This document shows positions 16,244 through 24,258 of a DNA stretch of 64,000 bases, piece by piece (positions within the stretch are counted from its first letter, which is position 1; each line of letters starts with the position of its first letter). The stretch lies in NCBI RefSeq assembly GCF_013340285.1, contig NZ_BLVO01000013.1, forward strand, positions 541,574 through 605,573, read 5' to 3'. The position numbers and the translations under genes were made by a program. Under the pieces are notes generated by a model. It saw nothing but the letters and a program-made list of their open reading frames with translations, was not told the DNA's origin and made no database searches. This DNA comes from Desulfovibrio subterraneus (lineage in GTDB: Bacteria; Desulfobacterota; Desulfovibrionia; Desulfovibrionales; Desulfovibrionaceae).

Positions 16244-17089
16244 ATGACAGAATCGAATTTAGCGGCTGCAGTGCATGCCGCCGGACGGTCTATGATTTTG
16301 CCCGACGGAACCGGCAAGACTGTAGTCTCTCTGGATGACCTCCGGCTGCTGGCCGAACGCAATGCCTGTTCTCTGCGGGATGCGGAGCGAACGGCTCTGC
16401 TGCAGGGCATCATGCCCGAACGTTATATACGCAACTTCAGCCTCATGGATTGTGCCGAGCAGCTTCGCCTGCTTGATGCGCACGTTTTGCTTGTAGGATT
16501 GGGAGGGCTCGGCGGCCATGTGCTCGACCTTCTTGTCCGCATGGGCGTGGGCACCATTACCGGTGCCGACGGCGATTATTTTGCGGAAAGCAATCTTAAT
16601 CGCCAGCTCCTTTCCCGCGAAGACTCCCTGAATATTCCGAAGCCCGAAGCGGCTGCGCGGCATGTGACCGCAATCAACAGTTCCACCACGTTCATCGGCG
16701 TGCACGAATACCTGAGCGGAGACGCCCTTGTGGATGCCTGCCGTGGCAAGACCGTGATTGTGGATGCACTGGGCGGTCTGCAATACCGCGCCGAGCTTGA
16801 GCGGGCTGCTTCCGCCGTGGGCGTGCCATTGGTTTCCGCCGTGGTTGCAGGGCTCGGGGGGTATGTAACGGCAATTTTTCCGGGTGAGACAGGTCCTGCA
16901 GAAATGCTGGGTACCGGCACCGCAGCCGAGGACGTGCTGGGTACCCCGTCACCGGTGGTCGCCTGCGCCGCCTCCATGCAGGCAGCGGAGGTAATGCGCA
17001 TCATTGTAGGGCGTCCGCGCATGCACGGCGTGTTGTTTTTCGACCTTGCGGACCGCAGTTTCCAGAATGTTCTGTTCGAGGATGTGTAG
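16244..17089 (+). CDS. ThiF/MoeB/HesA-family adenylyltransferase
   Basis: This E1-like enzyme is predicted to adenylate the C-terminus of a small ubiquitin-like sulfur carrier (MoaD/ThiS type). AGGGGAG precedes the ATG at 16244. Residues 1-70 are a helical leader ending in the family's RYIRN segment. The nucleotide loop GLGGLGG is at 85-91 and the ESNLNRQL block, with catalytic Arg, at 115-122. The expected CxxC pairs that bind structural zinc in MoeB/ThiF are absent; the few cysteines are scattered. No moaD or thiS gene is next to it. The true carrier, and whether it serves thiamine, molybdopterin or another pathway, cannot be decided. It has its own strong promoter. Confidence 0.8.
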   Translation: MTESNLAAAVHAAGRSMILPDGTGKTVVSLDDLRLLAERNACSLRDAERTALLQGIMPERYIRNFSLMDCAEQLRLLDAHVLLVGLGGLGGHVLDLLVRMGVGTITGADGDYFAESNLNRQLLSREDSLNIPKPEAAARHVTAINSSTTFIGVHEYLSGDALVDACRGKTVIVDALGGLQYRAELERAASAVGVPLVSAVVAGLGGYVTAIFPGETGPAEMLGTGTAAEDVLGTPSPVVACAASMQAAEVMRIIVGRPRMHGVLFFDLADRSFQNVLFEDV

Positions 17090-17152
17090 GGCAATACCCT
17101 AAACCTGCTCCTCGTAACGTGGCGTGTTGATACCGATTTTCGCTTTCACGGG

Positions 17153-17180
17153 TAGACAGAATACCCCCATCTGCTATCAT
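17153..17180 (+). promoter_or_regulatory. Candidate promoter of CDF transporter gene
   Basis: TAGACA (17153-17158), a 16-base spacer and TATCAT (17175-17180), ending 21 bases before the start codon. Confidence 0.5.
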
Positions 17181-17201
17181 TGGCAGAGGAGAATCGGCAG
17201 C

Positions 17202-18140
17202 ATGACTACTGATAAACAACTGGCACACATACAGGCCGTCAGCCGGATTACCTGGATAGGCCTTATCGTGAACGTTCTGCTTTCCGTGGCCAAGGTCGCG
17301 GCGGGCATCGCAGGGAACAGCCGTGCCGTTCTTGCTGACGGCATTCACAGCATTTCCGATCTTGTCACAGATGTGGCGCTGCTTGTAGGTGTTCGATTCT
17401 GGTCGGCACCTGCCGATGATAATCATCCCTACGGCCATGGCCGTCTTGAAACGCTCATTACCGTCTGCATCGGGCTCATTCTTGCGGGCGCGGGCATCGG
17501 TATAGGCTGGGATGCCATCTCGGCATTCCGTACCGGCGAAACGCACCACAGCAAGCCGGTCGCCTTTTTTGCGGCGCTAGCCTCCATCATTTCCAAGGAA
17601 TTGTTGTATCAGTGGACTGTGCGCGAGGGGCGCAGGCTGAATTCGTCTGCCGTTGTCGCCAATGCATGGCACCATCGCAGTGATGCGCTCAGTTCCATTC
17701 CTGCCGCGCTGGCAGTTGCCGTGGCCATGCTGTTGCCCGAATGGGCCTTTGTGGACCTTGTGGGGGCGATCATTGTTGCCGTGTTCATTCTGCATGCGGC
17801 GTGGTCCATATGTTTTCCGGCGCTTGAAATGCTCACCGACAAAACTGCTCCGGCCGAAGTGATGGAGCACCTCAACGAGCTTGTCTGTTCCGTACCGGGT
17901 GTGTTGAGTGTGCACCGGCTGCGCTCCCGCTATCAGGGGGCGGGACTGCTTGTGGACATGCATATCGGTGTGGACGGTGAAATTACCGTAACGGAAGGGC
18001 ATGCCGTTGCCGATGCCGTAGAAAAGCTATTGCTTGAAGAGGGGCAGGAAGTGATTGAGGTGCTCGTGCACGTGGATCCGTGGGTGCACGATGATGGTCA
18101 GTGCCGCGAAATGCCTGATGAGCAGCCGAAAAACAATTGA
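17202..18140 (+). CDS. Cation diffusion facilitator (FieF/MamM-like metal exporter)
   Basis: A CDF-family inner-membrane antiporter, predicted to export divalent metal (Zn, Fe or Mn) against protons. The ATG at 17202 has AGGAGA upstream; 26 upstream in-frame residues are rejected. The 312-residue protein has six membrane helices with the metal-site motifs HSISD in helix 2 (49-53) and HHRSD in helix 5 (157-161). The loop motif DNHPYGHGRLET lies between them. A cytosolic C-terminal ferredoxin-like domain (about 215-295) contains the HIGVDGEITVTEGHAVAD block. HD-versus-DD usage suggests Zn/Fe or Mn, but specificity is not certain. The gene is close behind the ThiF-like gene but has its own promoter-like element. 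Confidence 0.9.
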   Translation: MTTDKQLAHIQAVSRITWIGLIVNVLLSVAKVAAGIAGNSRAVLADGIHSISDLVTDVALLVGVRFWSAPADDNHPYGHGRLETLITVCIGLILAGAGIGIGWDAISAFRTGETHHSKPVAFFAALASIISKELLYQWTVREGRRLNSSAVVANAWHHRSDALSSIPAALAVAVAMLLPEWAFVDLVGAIIVAVFILHAAWSICFPALEMLTDKTAPAEVMEHLNELVCSVPGVLSVHRLRSRYQGAGLLVDMHIGVDGEITVTEGHAVADAVEKLLLEEGQEVIEVLVHVDPWVHDDGQCREMPDEQPKNN

Positions 18141-18182
18141 GATTTATATAGTTACGGGCAGTTATGATAATTCGGAACGGCT

Positions 18183-18360
18183 CAGACAGAACTTCGTTCT
18201 CAGCAAAACGACATTCCCGTTAAGCCGGAACTGAGATCCAGAAACGGATTTTCATCGCTTATACGAGGTGCAGGAACGTCAGGTTCCTGCCCGGCGGAGC
18301 CAAAAATACCAAAAATGACGTCGTCAGAAGTTTGAATCCGGACATGATACAAGTCCGGTT
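18183..18360 (+). repeat. Tandem 185-bp repeat, copy 1 (structured, RNA-like)
   Basis: The segment recurs 185 bases downstream without any indel. Over 18194-18359 the copies differ at 12 of 166 positions. Shared structure includes GCAGGAAC/GTTCCTGC around a short loop (about 18269-18290) and CCGTT/AACGG flanking GAACTGAGATCCAG. Copy 1 ends in a hairpin CCGGAC...GTCCGG (18339-18359) without a T-run. An AT-rich TATGAT-like element (18163-18168) lies just upstream. It sits in the gap between the CDF gene and the convergent oxidoreductase gene. Confidence 0.8.
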
Positions 18361-18367
18361 CAGGTTA

Positions 18368-18545
18368 CTGACAAACCCTCGTTTTCAGTAAAACGATATT
18401 TCCGTTAAGCCGGAACTGAGATCCAGAAACGGATTTTCATCGCTTATACGAGGTGCAGGAACGTTAGGTTCCTGCCCGGCGGAGCCAAAAATACCAAAAA
18501 TGCTGTCGTTAGAAATTTGAAGCCGGACATGATGCATGTCCGGCT
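18368..18545 (+). repeat. Tandem 185-bp repeat, copy 2 (structured, ends in terminator)
   Basis: Second copy of the element, 93% identical to copy 1 over the core. A small extra hairpin CGTTTT-CAGT-AAAACG is perfect here (18380-18395). The differences that fall in the terminal hairpin lengthen its stem, and a T-run follows. One substitution falls in the loop, not the stem, of the GCAGGAAC hairpin. This pattern suits a structured + strand RNA. The - strand reading frame of 50 codons (18537 to 18385) is also open in copy 1, but every in-frame difference changes the amino acid. Confidence 0.8.
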
Positions 18546-18550
18546 TTTTT
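18521..18550 (+). terminator. Terminator closing the tandem repeat
   Basis: AGCCGGACAT pairs with ATGTCCGGCT, followed by six T. It functions on the + strand only; the - strand side lacks a T-run. Confidence 0.85.
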
Positions 18551-18577
18551 GTCGGGTGTATTTGCGGCACAGGGGGC

Positions 18578-20047
18578 TCATTCTTTATCGTCTTCGCACT
18601 TTCCCTGATAGCCGAACAGGAAGCACAGGCCGGAGCGGACTTTGCCCGAGAAGAGCTTTTCACCAATGAGCGACCCTGCAACGCGTTTGTTGATCTCGCC
18701 GAGAGTCGGGTAGGGGTGGATGGCACCGGCAAGGGTGGAGAGTTTTACTCCGCCGCCGAGAATCGCCACCCATTCGTTGATAAGCTCTCCGGCGTGCGGG
18801 CCAGCTATCTGCACGCCGAGCACTTTCTCACGCTTGTCGAGCAGCATTTTCAGGCAGCCTTCGGTCGCGCCCTGTGCAATGGCTCGGTCGTTGGAGGCAA
18901 ACGGCTCGGTCCGCAGCGTGTACTCCAGGCCTTGTTCCTGTGCGGTCTTCTCATTGAGGCCGATGGAGGCAAGCTCCGGCTCCGTGTAGGTTACCCACGG
19001 CATCCAGGTATAATCGGCCTTGCGGGGCAGCTTGAAAACTGCGTTGCTGACCACTATGCCGCCCTCATAGCCGGCTGCATGGGTGAAGAGATACTGGCCG
19101 GTTACATCGCCGCAGGCATAGATATGCTTGTGCGATGTGCGCATGCGCGCATCCACGGTTATGCCCTTGGGTGTATATTCCACGCCCGCCTGTTCCAGCC
19201 GCAGGTTTTTGATGTTGGGCGTGCGGCCCAGCGCGACCAGCAGGTGAGTGCCGCTTATGGCAATCGGCTTGCCACCGTTCTGTTCCGTCTCCACTTCAAT
19301 ACGTCCGTTTTTCCGGCGTACGGAACGAACAGCCGTGTTCAGCAGGACGCGCACGCCTTCTTTTTCCAGCGCATCCTGAACGATATCCGCCATGTCCTTA
19401 TCCTCGCGGGAAAGGACCTGACCTGAGCGTTGTATGACGGTTACTTCGGAACCAAGGCGGCGGAAGGATTGGGCCATCTCCAGCGCTATGGGGCCTGCAC
19501 CGAGAATGACAAGGGATTCCGGCAGGCTTTCGAGAGAAAAAATGGAGGTGTTGGTCAGGTAGTCCACTTCATCAAGGCCGGGAATATTCGGAATGGATGC
19601 TGACGAGCCGGTGGCAATGACAATCTGCTTGCCGGTGACCATGCGCGTTTTGTCGGCACCGGCTATGCTGACCGTATGTTCGTCCACGAAGCCGGCCTGC
19701 CCGAACAGTACCTTTGCCCCGAGAGACGTGAACCGTTCAGGGGAATCATGCGGCTGGATGGTCTGTATGACGGAACGGATACGATCTGCCACCAGAGAGA
19801 AATCCACCGGGGGCAGTTCCGGCTGCGGCAGCCCCCAACGGGCGGCATTGGCCATGCGATGACGGTTGCGGGCGGTGGTTATAAGCGTTTTGCTGGGCAC
19901 GCAGCCGTAGTGCAGGCAGTCGCCTCCAAGCTGCGGCTCCTGTTCCACCAGCAGCACCCGCACACCGAGCTGGGCGGCTCCGGCCGTGGTGGTGAGTCCG
20001 GCGGCACCGCCGCCAAGCACGATCATGTCATAGTCGAAGGTGGTCAT
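18578..20047 (-). CDS. MerA/Lpd-like FAD-dependent pyridine nucleotide-disulfide oxidoreductase
   Basis: A 489-residue class I flavoprotein disulfide reductase. The FAD loop GGGAAGL is at residues 12-18 and the redox pair at Cys44/Cys49 (GGDCLHYGCVPSK). The NAD(P)-binding loop is LGAGPIALEMAQSF, a second FAD contact is YACGDVTG, and the dimer-interface motif HPYPTLGE is near residue 436. The HPYPT form (Tyr-Pro in place of His-Pro-Thr of true lipoamide dehydrogenases) and the lack of lipoyl enzymes nearby place it in the MerA-like subgroup often paired with a TVP38 protein, as here. There is no N-terminal HMA domain and no C-terminal Cys pair, so mercury reduction is not supported. It is the last gene of an operon, 15 bases after the TVP38 gene. 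Confidence 0.85.
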   Translation of the reverse strand: MTTFDYDMIVLGGGAAGLTTTAGAAQLGVRVLLVEQEPQLGGDCLHYGCVPSKTLITTARNRHRMANAARWGLPQPELPPVDFSLVADRIRSVIQTIQPHDSPERFTSLGAKVLFGQAGFVDEHTVSIAGADKTRMVTGKQIVIATGSSASIPNIPGLDEVDYLTNTSIFSLESLPESLVILGAGPIALEMAQSFRRLGSEVTVIQRSGQVLSREDKDMADIVQDALEKEGVRVLLNTAVRSVRRKNGRIEVETEQNGGKPIAISGTHLLVALGRTPNIKNLRLEQAGVEYTPKGITVDARMRTSHKHIYACGDVTGQYLFTHAAGYEGGIVVSNAVFKLPRKADYTWMPWVTYTEPELASIGLNEKTAQEQGLEYTLRTEPFASNDRAIAQGATEGCLKMLLDKREKVLGVQIAGPHAGELINEWVAILGGGVKLSTLAGAIHPYPTLGEINKRVAGSLIGEKLFSGKVRSGLCFLFGYQGKCEDDKE

Positions 20048-20062
20048 GCGTCCTCCGTGTGG

Positions 20063-20800
20063 TTACCGGTTACGCTTGCGCATGAAAGCCAGTGTTTTTT
20101 TCGCGGCAAGGGGAAAAAAACCGAGCAGGACGAACGACGCCAGCAGCGAAGGCGACAGAATGGCAGAGAGACTGTCGATTTTGCCCAACTCCTTTCCTGC
20201 GTTCACGTAGACGGCCGTGCCGGGCAGCATGCCGAGCTGCGAAACCCAGTAGAAGGTGCGTATGGGCAGCGAAGTGAGGCCCATGCCGAGATTGATGAGA
20301 AAGAAAGGGATAACCGGCACAAGCCGCAGGGTGAAGAGATAGAAAGGTCCTTCATGGGCTATGCCTTCGTCCATGCGTTGCAGGCGGTTGCCGAAACGGC
20401 TGCGCACCCAGTCCCTGAGCAGGTAGCGGGAGACGATGCAGGCAAGTGACGCACCGATGGAAGAGGCGAAGGAGACGACAATCAACGCTGTCCAGAATCC
20501 GAAAACCGCAGCACCGGCGAGGGTGAGAATGGTTGCCCCCGGCAGCGACAGGGCCGTGCTCAGAATGTACACGGCAGCGTAGCCTGCGAGCAGGGCGAGC
20601 GTATGCTCATTGTAGAGCATGTGCAGGTCTTGCTGGCGGGCTTTTATGGTCTCCAGCGTGAGGTACTGGTTCAGGTCGAAAATGAAAAACAGGGCAATCA
20701 GGATTCCCATGGTTCCGAGCAGGAGCATTTTTTTCAATGTTCTGCTTCGGGGCGGGGAGCCGGTACCGTGCTCCGGGGTACTGTTGTGTGGTGGCGTCAT
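20063..20800 (-). CDS. TVP38/TMEM64 (DedA-like) family membrane protein
   Basis: A 245-residue inner-membrane protein with about five to six helices after a Pro/Ser-rich N-terminus. The family's re-entrant core is visible as ALSLPGATILTLAGAAVFGFW, then a Gly/Ser-rich helix ASSIGASLACIVSRYLLRDWV and the arginine-proline element LFTLRLVPVIPFFLINLGMG. Members are thought to be lipid scramblases or transport-related, but the exact role is unknown. AAAGGAT precedes the ATG. Directly followed by the MerA-like oxidoreductase, a pairing also seen in other bacteria, which suggests a joint membrane redox or detoxification role. Confidence 0.85.
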   Translation of the reverse strand: MTPPHNSTPEHGTGSPPRSRTLKKMLLLGTMGILIALFFIFDLNQYLTLETIKARQQDLHMLYNEHTLALLAGYAAVYILSTALSLPGATILTLAGAAVFGFWTALIVVSFASSIGASLACIVSRYLLRDWVRSRFGNRLQRMDEGIAHEGPFYLFTLRLVPVIPFFLINLGMGLTSLPIRTFYWVSQLGMLPGTAVYVNAGKELGKIDSLSAILSPSLLASFVLLGFFPLAAKKTLAFMRKRNR

Positions 20801-20864
20801 GTTGTATCCTTTCAGGTGGAGATTCCGTTGATCATCTGGTGCGGGCGATGTGACAACGTGGCGC

Positions 20865-21836
20865 TCAGAGATTCATGGCAGCCAGTTGGGCGGCACCCCA
20901 CAGGCCGAATTCTTCGTTGGTGTTCAGATGAACGGGAATCTTTCTCAGCAGGTGCCCGTGGGTGTCGCTGTCCATAAATGCCTGTGCAAAGGCGGGATGC
21001 CGGGCAATGGAGGGATTGCCGGAGACTAAACCACCAGTGAGCACAACCCCGCCGAGAGCGAGAGTCTTCAGCACATAGTCGTGGCAGGCGCGACCGAGAA
21101 AACGGGCGAACCACACAAGCTCCGGTGCATCCGGTGTAAGCTTGGCAGTTACCTCGCGCGAGGGGATGCGTTCTCCGGTGAAAAAGGTGTGCAGGTAGCG
21201 CATGCCTGAGCCTGTGACGACCATGTCGCCTATGATCTGCGACCGGCCTGTTTCCTTGTGCAGAAACTCGGCGTAGGCGTGTTCTTCCGTGCCGACAAAG
21301 GGAAAATGTGCATGCCCCCCTTCTGAGGGCAGGGCTGTGTAAACACCATCGGTCACCTTGACGAGCAGAGCGTGGCCAAAGCCTGTTCCTGCACCAAGAA
21401 CCGCCACGGGTGCACCCTCGACCGGTGTGCCGGGAAGAATGGAAAGGGCGTCGCGCATGGCAGGGCTGAGGCAGGCATATGCCTGCGCCAGAAAGTCGTT
21501 GACCAGCAGGGCCTTGGAGCAGCCGCAGGAGTCCGGCAGGGCGGCAAGGTCGATATCCCACCCTATGTTGGGAAGCGAGGCGCGTTTTCCGTCTTCTACC
21601 GGTCCCGCTACGGCAAGCACAATTGCGTCGGCAGTCTGCGGGGAACAGGGAAGCGGCGAAGCGGCAAGCTGTTCCAGCAGCTGGGCAAAACTGGTGGCTC
21701 CGGTGGTGGAAAGCCACACGCTGGCCTGCCTGACAAGCTCGCCGTTTGAGAAGGAGAAGGCTGCAAAGCGGCTGTTGGTGCCGCCTATGTCGGCAACGAG
21801 AATGCGTTTCACATGAGGCTCCTGCATGTTGTCCAT
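20865..21836 (-). CDS. glk: Glucokinase
   Basis: Phosphorylates glucose to glucose-6-phosphate with ATP in the cytosol. The 323-residue protein belongs to the bacterial (non-ROK) glucokinase family. It has the phosphate-1 loop VADIGGTNSRFA (residues 13-24), the catalytic-Asp segment LLVNDFLAQAYA, the phosphate-2 loop VLGAGTGFGHA and the glucose-binding SEGGHAHFPF. An internal ATG three codons later is an alternative start; neither has a strong ribosome-binding site. It lies 12 bases after the small unknown gene. Presence of glk in a presumed sulfate reducer suggests use of stored or imported glucose. Confidence 0.9.
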   Translation of the reverse strand: MDNMQEPHVKRILVADIGGTNSRFAAFSFSNGELVRQASVWLSTTGATSFAQLLEQLAASPLPCSPQTADAIVLAVAGPVEDGKRASLPNIGWDIDLAALPDSCGCSKALLVNDFLAQAYACLSPAMRDALSILPGTPVEGAPVAVLGAGTGFGHALLVKVTDGVYTALPSEGGHAHFPFVGTEEHAYAEFLHKETGRSQIIGDMVVTGSGMRYLHTFFTGERIPSREVTAKLTPDAPELVWFARFLGRACHDYVLKTLALGGVVLTGGLVSGNPSIARHPAFAQAFMDSDTHGHLLRKIPVHLNTNEEFGLWGAAQLAAMNL

Positions 21837-21848
21837 GCCGTGGTCCGG

Positions 21849-22280
21849 CTAATCTGCCTTTGTCAGTATAACGTCCCACGCAGAAAGCAGCTGCCCGTTC
21901 ATGAACAGGGCCCCGCGGTTTTCATACGTGTTTTCATCCAGCTGGCGCAAGGTTTCGATATTGGCTCCCTGCGGGGTGTATGCGCTGGAAAGTATGGTGT
22001 TATCCACAATGGCGAAGTTGCCGGATATGCGCCCCATGGGCAGGGTTTCCGCCGTCCATGTGGTGGCGCAGTCGCCCGGTTCTATGGGCGTGATTTCATA
22101 GAGGCATTCAATGTCCGTGAGCGGGGTTGTGTGAATGAGCATGGCGGAGCGGTTGTACCAGATGCGGCGTTCATGCGTGATGATGCTGGACCCGGTAACG
22201 GGATAGCTGTTTCCGTTATTGTCCCTGAATGCGCCTTTGGCGTGCCAGGTGCCGGGGAAGAGCAGATAGGTGTGTTTCAT
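21849..22280 (-). CDS. Conserved-looking protein of unknown function, possible lipocalin-like beta-barrel
   Basis: A 143-residue protein I do not recognise. It is predicted to be rich in beta strands and has no signal peptide. It begins with a GTW motif (residues 10-12, in LLFPGTWHAKG) followed by alternating hydrophobic strands and many Asn/Thr turns. This resembles lipocalin or nitrobindin-type ligand-binding barrels; the resemblance is only by pattern. Real gene status is supported by the tight 12-base gap to glk and by full-length open frame with typical codon use. The ribosome-binding site is weak (GGAA). It sits between msrA and glk in the same direction. Confidence 0.6.
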   Translation of the reverse strand: MKHTYLLFPGTWHAKGAFRDNNGNSYPVTGSSIITHERRIWYNRSAMLIHTTPLTDIECLYEITPIEPGDCATTWTAETLPMGRISGNFAIVDNTILSSAYTPQGANIETLRQLDENTYENRGALFMNGQLLSAWDVILTKAD

Positions 22281-22364
22281 GGGTATTCCGGAGGATATGT
22301 GTGTCGGGGAGCGGGGCAGGCGTTACTGCCCCGTGTTGTTGTGTCGTGTACTGCATCCGCAGGG

Positions 22365-22988
22365 CTATTCTGTTCCCCACAGCTGCTTCAGGCGCTTGTC
22401 GCGACCGCAGTTGTGGCGATAGAATTTGTACCGGATGGGATTCTTTTTGTAATAATCCTGATGGTATTCTTCTGCAGGCCAGAATGTTGAGGCCTGGATT
22501 ATTCTGGTTTCCACAGTGCCGTTCAGGCGGTCGGAACTGATAAGTGCAGCCTTTGAGGCTTCGGCCGCAAGGCGCTGTTCATCTGTATGGTAGAATATGG
22601 CCGCGCGGTACTGCTCTCCCTTGTCGCAGAATTGTCCGTAGGGGTCCAGCGGATCGATATTTTTCCAGAATACGTCCAGCAGGGTCTCGTAGCTTACCTT
22701 GGCGGGGTCATAGGTGATCTGAAGAGCTTCCAGATGACCTGTGGTACCTGCAGAGACTTCCTTGTAGGCGGGGTTGTCCTTGTGGCCGCCCGTATACCCT
22801 GAGGTGGTGGAAATGACGCCTTCCAGTGCATCGAAGGGCGGTTCCATGCACCAGAAGCATCCACCGGCAAAGGTGGCCACGGCCATGTTGCCGGAAGCGT
22901 CTTCAGCCCGTACCGGGGCCGGTCTGCCTACGAGGAGAAGTGTGGTGGCAAACAGTGTTGCGCCGAGTACTGTAAGAGATATGTTCAT
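22365..22988 (-). CDS. msrA: Peptide-methionine (S)-S-oxide reductase, exported form
   Basis: MsrA reduces methionine-S-sulfoxide in oxidised proteins. The GCFWC catalytic motif is at residues 43-47, and the substrate-binding EEYHQDYYKKNP block and downstream cysteine (HNCGRD) are present. The ATG at 22988 has GGGAGG upstream and begins a signal peptide ending PVRAEDA, so this enzyme should be periplasmic and repair envelope proteins; cytosolic MsrA lacks such a leader. The ten in-frame residues before this start are rejected. No msrB is next to it. A perfect 14-bp palindrome lies 40 bases upstream and may be an operator. Confidence 0.93.
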   Translation of the reverse strand: MNISLTVLGATLFATTLLLVGRPAPVRAEDASGNMAVATFAGGCFWCMEPPFDALEGVISTTSGYTGGHKDNPAYKEVSAGTTGHLEALQITYDPAKVSYETLLDVFWKNIDPLDPYGQFCDKGEQYRAAIFYHTDEQRLAAEASKAALISSDRLNGTVETRIIQASTFWPAEEYHQDYYKKNPIRYKFYRHNCGRDKRLKQLWGTE

Positions 22989-23027
22989 GGAGAACCTCCC
23001 GCTTGTGCGTGCATTCATTCATTGCAG

Positions 23028-23041
23028 GCGCAATATTGCGC
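23028..23041. promoter_or_regulatory. Perfect palindrome upstream of msrA
   Basis: GCGCAATATTGCGC is an exact 14-bp inverted repeat between msrA and the kinase gene, 40 bases from the msrA start. It could be an operator; it could also pair as a short hairpin. The regulator is unknown. Confidence 0.35.
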
Positions 23042-23133
23042 TTCTGTTGAATATAACTCTTAATGCGGAAAAAGGGGAGGGGCGGCAGCTATTTTCTGCC
23101 GTGGTGGTTCCGGTGGTGCGTGTGGGGAGCGCC

Positions 23134-24078
23134 TCAGGGCTGACACGCCTCGCGCCAGCGGCTTTCAATGGCTTTGCCGTGGCGGAGCAGGATGTGCATG
23201 TAATCCAGCTCCATATCGATCATTTCCCTGTCCTTGCGCCGTAGCCACTCGGAAAGCCAGGCAAACCGCAAGGCGCAAGTGAAGGGCAGCAGCCATGGCA
23301 AGGTTTCGTCCGTGAGCACTGCGCCCGCATGCAGTTCGGCAATAAGGGCGGGAACAAGGCCGCGCACCAGCCAGTCGGGGTGTTCAAACCCGACACAGCC
23401 GATGCAGTTTGCGGCATCATACAGCACGGGCTTGCGTCCGGCGAATTCCCAGTCAATGACGCCGCGAATGCTGTTTTCTCCCCAGATGATGTTGAGGGGG
23501 TGGCAGTCTCCGTGTGCAATGGCCGCAGGCAGATGGGGCAGCATGGTGAACAGCGGTGTGAAGTGGGGCAGAATCTCAGCAATGCGGGCATGAATGCCGG
23601 GTTCTCTCTGCCGGATGATATCCGCGAGTGCGGCCACGTAGGAGGGCAGGGCCGGAGTGTTGGCCTCCGGTATTTCCGGCAGGGTATTGCCCGCTTTCTG
23701 CAGACCGGTGATGAATTGGCCGATGAGACGTCCGCGCCACGCGTCATCAATATAGTCGGGGCGGGGCAGTTCCACGCCGGTGATAAAGGGGGTGCACTGC
23801 CATACACCTTCAGGTGTGTGCAGAATATGCCCGCCTTCTCCGGTGCTTGCAGGGGCGTGGATGAACGGCGCGTTGCATGCCGCAAGGCTGTCCAGCAGCG
23901 CTGCCACGGTTGCACGGCTTGCGGCCTGATTTTCTCCGAGCTTTTCCACGAGCCAAAGGCTGCCGTCTGTTGTTTCCGCAACCGAGCGGGTGATGCAGCG
24001 TTCGGGGCTGCCGGGAATGGCAAGGTCGTGGCGGATGTGAGAGACGGTCAGGCCGAAGCGGGAGAGTATGTCGTGCAT
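23134..24078 (-). CDS. Aminoglycoside phosphotransferase-fold kinase (APH/homoserine kinase type II-like)
   Basis: A cytosolic small-molecule kinase of the APH/choline kinase fold, 314 residues. The start at 24078 is preferred because AGGAA precedes it; a 99-residue upstream extension is non-homologous. The catalytic loop IAHGDCHPLN (188-196: His189, Asp191, Asn196) and metal-binding IDWEF (208-212) are intact. The N-lobe has WLVEK with the ATP-anchoring lysine at residue 46. Such proteins in non-resistant bacteria usually phosphorylate metabolites (homoserine, choline or sugars), so antibiotic resistance should not be assumed. It is 145 bases ahead of msrA, divergent from the helicase gene. 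Confidence 0.75.
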   Translation of the reverse strand: MHDILSRFGLTVSHIRHDLAIPGSPERCITRSVAETTDGSLWLVEKLGENQAASRATVAALLDSLAACNAPFIHAPASTGEGGHILHTPEGVWQCTPFITGVELPRPDYIDDAWRGRLIGQFITGLQKAGNTLPEIPEANTPALPSYVAALADIIRQREPGIHARIAEILPHFTPLFTMLPHLPAAIAHGDCHPLNIIWGENSIRGVIDWEFAGRKPVLYDAANCIGCVGFEHPDWLVRGLVPALIAELHAGAVLTDETLPWLLPFTCALRFAWLSEWLRRKDREMIDMELDYMHILLRHGKAIESRWREACQP

Positions 24079-24258
24079 GGTTGTTCCTGTGGGAGTTCTG
24101 TGCAGCATTGGGCAGATTAATTGGCAAACGGTTTGGCAGCCGGTGTTTCGGGATGCGTAACGGTTGAGGACTTTTTCATAGCCGGGGCAGGATGTCCAGA
24201 CTGCAGGTTTGCCTCCTCTGCCACAATGACGGAACAACCTTCGGACATATTTCGGAGA

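Noticed and set aside
18578-20047. Mercuric reductase or true lipoamide dehydrogenase
   Set aside because: No HMA domain, no C-terminal mercury-binding Cys pair, no mer genes, and no lipoyl enzyme genes nearby.
22313-22332. GGGGCAG/CTGCCCC hairpin between msrA and the next gene as a terminator
   Set aside because: No T-run follows on either strand, so termination is not supported.
23134-24078. Antibiotic resistance by the APH-fold kinase
   Set aside because: The fold is shared by many metabolic kinases; there is no mobile element or resistance context.
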